From assembly GCA_001430745.1 (NCBI GenBank), contig KQ481983.1, forward strand, positions 2,976,828-2,989,913: a DNA stretch of 13,086 nt, given 5' to 3'. The stretch's first letter is position 1, and every line of letters begins with the position of its first letter. This DNA is from Auxenochlorella pyrenoidosa (Eukaryota > Chlorophyta > Trebouxiophyceae > Chlorellales > Chlorellaceae). The position numbers and the translations under genes were made by a program. The notes under the pieces were generated by a model. The model searched no databases, was not told the DNA's origin, and worked only from the letters and a program-made list of their open reading frames with translations. Below, in pieces: positions 8,277 through 13,086 of the stretch.

Positions 8277-11200
8277 ATGGCGCATCAAGACTGCAGGTCA
8301 GAGCGGGGGACCCGCATGCTGCTGTAGTCGGCAGCAGCGATCGCCTCTCCACAAGCATGGGGCAAGGCAGGGCTAGCGGCGGCAAGTTGCACGAACGATG
8401 TGTGATGTAGGCCCAGCACCGGGGCGATGCGCCCGGCTGCAGTGCCCCTGCCGCTGCCGCCGCTGCCGCTGCTGCTGGAGCAGGCCGCTGCGCTGGCTCA
8501 CGTGCGCCGCTGGCAGCTGTGTTGCCCCTGACAATGTTCTTCCCGTCGCTGATGTGTGCAGATTTTATGAGGCGAAGTTCCCGGAGGTGGACGATGTGGT
8601 GATGGTGCAGGTGTGGCCCTGGAGCAGCCCTCGACCAGCCCAGCAAACGTACAGTGCTGTCGGCAGCCCAGCCAGCTGGGCAGCATTCGACTTAGATGCC
8701 CCTTTGGCAGGCACATCCAGGCCTGGCCTGGGCAGAGTGGACGCATGTTGATGCACGCTCCACTGCCAGCCTGGGGGTGCAGCTGCCGCCGTCATGCCCT
8801 GCCAGCTGGAGATGGCTAAAGCTGCAGCAGGCCTAGGGACCCTGCGTGCGCGCCCCACTCGCACCCCCTCCCGCCTGGCCCCGCCCCGCCCCCCCAGGTG
8901 CGCTCTATTGCGGAGATGGGCGCCTACGTGAGCCTGCTGGAGTACGGCAACATCGAGGGCATGATCCTGCTGTCGGAGCTGTCGCGGCGCCGCATCCGCT
9001 CGGTGCAGAAGCTCATCAAGGTGGGGAACAGGGCCGGGGCTGGTGGACAGGCGGCGATGTGGGGAATCCGGCATGCTCTGCACATGCAGCATTGCGTGCG
9101 CGCAGGAAGCAGAGGCATGGCACGGTGAAGCCGCCGCCAAGACAGGCTGGCTGTGGCATCTGCGTCACTGCTGCTGCTGGCCCTGTGCCGCGACGCCGCC
9201 GCCGCCCGCAGGTGGGCCGCCAGGAGCCCGTCATGGTGCTGCGTGTGGACAAGGAGAAGGGGTACATCGACCTGTCCAAGCGCCGCGTGTCGCCCGAGGA
9301 CCTGGCGGTGAGGCAGAGGGCCCCCGGGGGGGCTGGGGGGACTTGGGGCCACGGCAGCACGCGCAAGCAGCACGCACGCAGGCACTGGCAGCCAAGCGCG
9401 CATGGGCTGCCTGCCTGCCTGTTGCTGGGTCGACGAGGCTCGGGCTGCAAGGGGGGCCCGCTGTGGCGCCTGCTCTGCACGATGGGTTCCTGTGCCATTA
9501 AAGCCATCTGGAAACTGGGCATAAACTCCCACCCTCCACGCTTCCCCATCTGGGTCCCCCGCCCGCCGCCAAGCGCAGAAGTGCGAGGACAGGTTTGCTA
9601 AGAGCAAGATGGTGCACAGCATCATGCGGCACGTGGCGGAGACCACCGGCTGCAACCTTGAGCAGCTGTACCAGGACGTGAGGGGGGGGGTGGAGGGCAG
9701 GGAAGGGGCTGAGCTGGCAGCATGAGTGGGCGCGCTGCATGTGGCGCACACGCCCTGATGCCACACTTGCCTGCCTGCCAGCTCTCGACCACATCAGCTG
9801 CACGGCAAGCCCTGCCACCCACCGCTGCTGTCCCACGCCACCGCGGCCGTCTCCAGCCTCGTCCCGCGCCCCCTCCCCTGCCGCCCGCAGATTGCCTGGC
9901 CGCTGTACCGGCTGTACGGCCACGCCTACACCGCCTTTGCCACCATGGTCACCGACGCCGAGGCGGACGCGGTGTTCAAGCGCCTGGTGGACGAGGTGCA
10001 CGGCGGGCAGGCGCCCGACATCCTCACGCCCGCCGTGCGCGAGGGCATCCTGGTCAACATCCGGTGAGGGTGCCCGCCGCCGCACCCCCGCCGCCGCTTG
10101 CGCAGTGCCCCACTGGTGCCCGAAACCTGCGCCTGCTTGGCTTGTGGCTCTGCCCGTAACTGGGGCCAGGGAGCGTGGGGTGGCGCGAGCGCTGGAACCA
10201 CCCGGGCGTGTGCCTGCCTGCCCGCTGCTGCCTCCTAACCAGCACGCGGCACCTCCCCGGGCCCCCGCAGGCGGCGGCTGACCCCGCAGCCCACCAAGGT
10301 GCGGGCGGACGTGGAAATGACCTGCTTCAGCTACGACGGCGTGGAGAAGATCAAGGAGGCGATGCGGGCGGCGCAGGTGGGGGCGCGGGGGGAGGGCACC
10401 GGGCCAGGGGCCGGCATGGAGAATGGAGCACGTCTGCAGCGAGACATGAGGCATCGTGGCCAAGCGACACGGCTGTTCCGGCCACCGGCGCGCTGCGCTG
10501 CGGGGCCGAGGCGCTGCCAGGCGACTGCCAGGCTGGGGTAGGGGCCCCTGCCTCGAGCCCTTATCCCCCGGACAACCAGCCGGAACAGCTGGGCTCAGGC
10601 AGAGTGCGCTTGTCCGAAGCCTCCAGGGCTTGAGGTGGCTGCTGCCGCACTCCCTGCGCGCAGGCATGCGGCTCCGAGGCGTGCCCAGTCAGCATGAAGC
10701 TGGTGGCGGCGCCGCGCTACGTGCTGACCACGCAGACGCTGGACAAGGCGCAGGCAAGGCGCAAGGTGCAGCGGGGAGTATGACGGCGTGCCGGCGGAGT
10801 GGCAGCCACACAGGATCTGCCAGCGCATCGCTTCACTCCGTGCCCTCGCTGTCCTCTCCCGCTGAGTATCATCAGGCGCACCTCTCCTGGGAGCGTTCCC
10901 CAACCCCCCCCCCCCAACCCCCCTGCAGGGCATCGAGGTGCTGAACCAGGCGGTGGAGGTGTGCCGGGCGAGCATAGAGGCGGCCAAGGGGCGCATGGTG
11001 GTCAAGGAGGCGGCGCGCGCGGTCAGCGAGAAGGAGGAGCGCGCGCTCGAAGAGGAGCTGCAGGTGGGGCGGGCAGCGCTGCACTGGTGCTGCGGCGGAG
11101 ACGGCCGGCTGTATGCCTGGTATCATGGTGTGGCGAGGCGAGCAGCGCGCCTTTGCATGGGCCAGCAGGGAGCTGGCCCCGACCTCCTGCCTGGTCACTG

Positions 11201-11323
11201 CTCCCGTGCCTGCAGGCGGCCGAGGCGGCCAACCGCGAGGTGTCTGGCGACACCGACGAGGACGAGGAGTTTGAGGAGGGCATGGATGTGGACGTGGATG
11301 CGGGCCCCGCGCTGGCCGTGTAG
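8277..11323 (+). CDS. EIF2S1: Translation initiation factor eIF2 subunit alpha
   Basis: Exons are 8277-8296, 8562-8610, 8898-9020, 9212-9307, 9579-9677, 9891-10063, 10271-10376, 10664-10753, 10929-11063 and 11216-11323, giving 332 aa. The product is the alpha subunit of the eIF2 GTPase that brings initiator Met-tRNA to the 40S ribosome. The S1 domain (about 15-90) contains [54 protein letters not shown] and [21 protein letters not shown] helical domain includes [15 protein letters not shown] and [15 protein letters not shown]. The C-terminal alpha-beta domain has [18 protein letters not shown] and [15 protein letters not shown]. An acidic Asp/Glu tail ends the protein. Ser52 (Ser51 of the mature numbering) and its RRRIRS context are intact, so control by GCN2-type kinases is expected. 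The start at 8277 has a good AAAATGG context, and its 20-nt exon places Cys6-Arg7-Phe8 exactly where animal eIF2 alpha has them. Intron 8 appears to use a GC donor. Confidence 0.97.
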
Positions 11324-11460
11324 GCGTGGCGGCCCCTGGCCTGCCGAGCACCGCAGCTGAGCAGGCTCACCGTCACCCTGCGTGTGCGGCGCAGCTGCCC
11401 GTCTCCGTGCCTTGCCGACGGTTTCGCTGGTCCCTACTGGCTGACGCCACGCTCATAGCC

Positions 11461-11465
11461 TGTAA
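11461..11465 (+). terminator. UGUAA poly(A) signal for eIF2 alpha
   Basis: TGTAA 138 nt after the TAG stop at 11321-11323, matching the chlorophyte polyadenylation signal and a usual green-algal 3' UTR length. Confidence 0.6.
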
Positions 11466-11875
11466 ACTCCACTGCCATTTGCTTTCTGGCTGCTTCGTGT
11501 CCTTTGCTCTTCCCTGCTGCTTCCTCTAATCAGTGTTATTGACGTCGCGCGTGAAAGGCACCAGGGCACCAGGGCCGTCACTAGGGCGTGAGAAGAAACA
11601 GCGGCGGGCTGCTTACTACTGCTTCTAGTCACCGTGGTGCTCTGACGATGCAATCAATGTGGTCAAGGATTCTCCTTAGAGTTCCCGCCAGCGAGCAGTG
11701 TTGTACCTGCTCTAGCTTGCTTGCATAGCTGTTGCGTAGGCGGCGGACGGGCGTGCGGCGGCCGCACCCGCCTTCATGCACCCAAGACCAAGCGCGGGCG
11801 GCTCCCCTGCCTTTTCTGCACCCTTTAGACTTTCTTGATCGGATTCGCTCTCGCCTGAGCTGCAAGACCTAGAGG

Positions 11876-11880
11876 ATTGG
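11876..11880 (-). promoter_or_regulatory. Inverted CCAAT box upstream of PSBW
   Basis: ATTGG on the plus strand, in context GAGGATTGGCCCTGG, 121 bp before the PSBW ATG. Position and core match an NF-Y site, but a 5-bp match is weak evidence alone. Confidence 0.3.
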
Positions 11881-12001
11881 CCCTGGCGTAGCAGCCTCAG
11901 CAGGCAAGCTAGGATTTGCTGTCTTGTTGCTTCTCCCCACACAGATCCAGCACACTTGCAGCTGCTACCTGGTCTCTCCCAGCCGTCAAACAGTCGTCAC
12001 C

Positions 12002-13086
12002 ATGCAGGCCGTGGCTCGCACCGCTACCTTCGGCACCGCCGTGGTTGCCAGTGAGTGCCAGAGGCCCGCGCGGGGCCTTGCAGGCCTCCCAAGCCCCTGT
12101 AGCAGTGTAGGACAGCCTAAAACTGACCACCTCTGCCGCCTCCCCTCGCTTTCCCGCCCTGCAGAGCCCGCGGCGACCCGCCAGCAGGCCGGTGAGCTTG
12201 GGACTCCGCTGGGCTGTCTGCAGCAGTTTGGCAATGCAGGCTTGGTGGGGCGCGTCTGTGCAGGCTCGAGGCCTGTTGAAGAGCGCCGATCCCTGTCGCC
12301 GCTGATGGGGCGGCCATCCTGACCGCGCGCCGCTTCCCACTGCCCGTACCTTTGCCCGCATGCAGTCCGCGCCGTGGTGTGCCGCGCACAGCAGCAGCAG
12401 AGCCTGGCCTCCAAGGCCGCGGCAGCTGCGGTGTCCCTGCCCGCCTTCCTGGCGGCGCACCCCGCCTTTGCGCTGGTGAGTCGGCCGCTCCGAGCGCCTC
12501 GAGGGGGGGTGCAGCCGCCGCCACCGCCGGCTGGAGCTGCTTCCTTCCAGAATTCAGCAGACGCAGCGCAGCACATGAGGAGCTGATAACAGCAACGGCA
12601 GCGATCGCGGCAAGCAGCGCAGCGATTGCAGCAACAGCACAGACAAATGCGGCAGACAGCGGATGCGCCCAGTGACCTCAGCTGCGCGCCTGAGCTGCCA
12701 CGTGCTGCAGCAGCTGCGTGCTGCAGCAGCGGCAGTCTGCCGAGGGCAGGCCCAGCCAACCTTTGCAAATGGGAGGACAGCGCACTGGCCCACCCTGTGT
12801 TCATGCTCTCACGCCGCTGGCTTTGTTGTGCGCCGCAGGTCGACGACCGCATGAACGGCGATGGCACCGGTCGGATCCTGGGCATCAACGACCCCGCCCT
12901 CTTCTGGGTGCTGGCTGGTGAGCGCAGCGAACAGTGTGGAGCAGAGGGTGCTTTGGGGGGTGGGAGGGGTGGACACTACGAGGAATGAGTGCCGCCGTGG
13001 CGTTATGCTGTGACTCGCATCCCGCTGTCTTGGCCCCTGCTACCCGCAGGCGTGTTCACCACCGTGTGGGCTGTGTACTACACGTC
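12002..13086 (+). CDS. PSBW: Photosystem II protein PsbW precursor (5' part; truncated by window edge)
   Basis: Exons are 12002-12050, 12165-12191, 12366-12475, 12839-12917 and 13050 to the window end, all GT-AG with consistent phase; about 100 residues are visible. Residues 1 to about 40 (MQAVARTATFGTAVVAKPAA..) are Ala/Arg/Thr-rich and lack acids, typical of a stromal transit peptide. Residues 43-61 (AAAAAVSLPAFLAAHPAFA) form a hydrophobic thylakoid-transfer segment ending in an A-F-A cleavage site. The mature protein then begins LVDDRMNGDGTGRILGINDP, followed by the membrane span (FWVLAGVFTTVWAVYY). This order is diagnostic of PsbW, a nuclear-encoded single-span subunit that in plants and Chlamydomonas stabilises PSII-LHCII supercomplexes. 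The acidic, stroma-facing C-terminus is beyond the window. PsbX and other small PSII proteins share the layout but not the VDDRMNGDGTG motif. Confidence 0.93.
12540..12740 (+). repeat. GCA/CAG-rich low-complexity stretch in PSBW intron 4
   Basis: Degenerate runs of GCA/CAG triplets (GCAGACGCAGCGCAGCAC..., GCAACAGCACAGAC...) fill the middle of the 363-nt intron 12476-12838. This is simple-sequence expansion with no coding signature. Confidence 0.6.

Larger units (their letters stand above)
11324..12001 (+). promoter_or_regulatory. eIF2 alpha 3' UTR and PSBW promoter region
   Basis: 678 bp lie between the eIF2 alpha stop and the PSBW start. The first part holds the eIF2 alpha 3' UTR with TGTAA at 11461. 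The rest should carry the PSBW promoter and leader, including an inverted CCAAT (ATTGG) at 11876-11880. The PSBW start lies in a favourable CACCATGC context. Minus-strand open frames here show no recognisable protein. Confidence 0.55.

Noticed and set aside
8398..8561. Upstream in-frame extension of eIF2 alpha starting at ATG 8398
   Set aside because: The extension is Cys/Arg-rich GC read-through unlike any eIF2 alpha N-terminus. The exon at 8277-8296 gives the exact family start.
9498..10667. 389-codon open frame on the minus strand
   Set aside because: It lies antisense to conserved eIF2 alpha exons and crosses their introns. Composition is typical of GC-rich antisense read-through and no domain is recognisable.

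Overview
This window looks like nuclear DNA of a photosynthetic green alga. It is strongly GC-rich and densely split by short introns with GT(or GC)..AG borders and CTGCAG-like acceptors. A UGUAA-type poly(A) signal follows at least two genes, and one gene encodes the plastid photosystem II protein PsbW. A Chlorella-like trebouxiophyte would fit, but the genus is inference. No bacterial operon, CRISPR array, rRNA, tRNA or recognisable transposon was seen.

Six genes can be rebuilt exon by exon, all with consistent reading phase. From left to right they are: (1) the 5' part of a Rat1/XRN2-type 5'-3' exoribonuclease on the minus strand (ATG at 1400, running off the left edge); (2) a complete NF-YB (HAP3) CCAAT-binding subunit on the plus strand (1882-2964, 4 exons, 128 aa); (3) a complete minus-strand gene resembling RGS1-HXK1-interacting protein 1 (3546-5183, 5 exons, 264 aa); (4) a complete HAD-superfamily phosphatase-like protein on the plus strand (5365 or 5512 to 7752, 10 or 11 exons), possibly with a transit peptide; (5) a complete translation initiation factor eIF2 alpha on the plus strand (8277-11323, 10 exons, 332 aa) with its regulatory serine kept; (6) the 5' part of nuclear PSBW on the plus strand (12002 to the right edge), with a two-part plastid/thylakoid targeting sequence.

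Genes 1/2 and 3/4 are divergent pairs sharing 481 bp and 181 bp upstream regions. Genes 2/3 are convergent, and genes 4/5/6 run in tandem. The genes do not form a pathway: they are housekeeping (RNA decay, transcription, translation), metabolic and photosynthesis genes in ordinary eukaryotic order.

I found no undescribed multi-gene system. The most interesting signals concern splicing. One intron can only be spliced in frame with a GC donor, and it is flanked by an 11-nt direct repeat. Two further GC donors compete with GT sites that would change the protein. There are also a 20-nt first coding exon, a 27-nt internal exon and a possible 21-nt cassette microexon.
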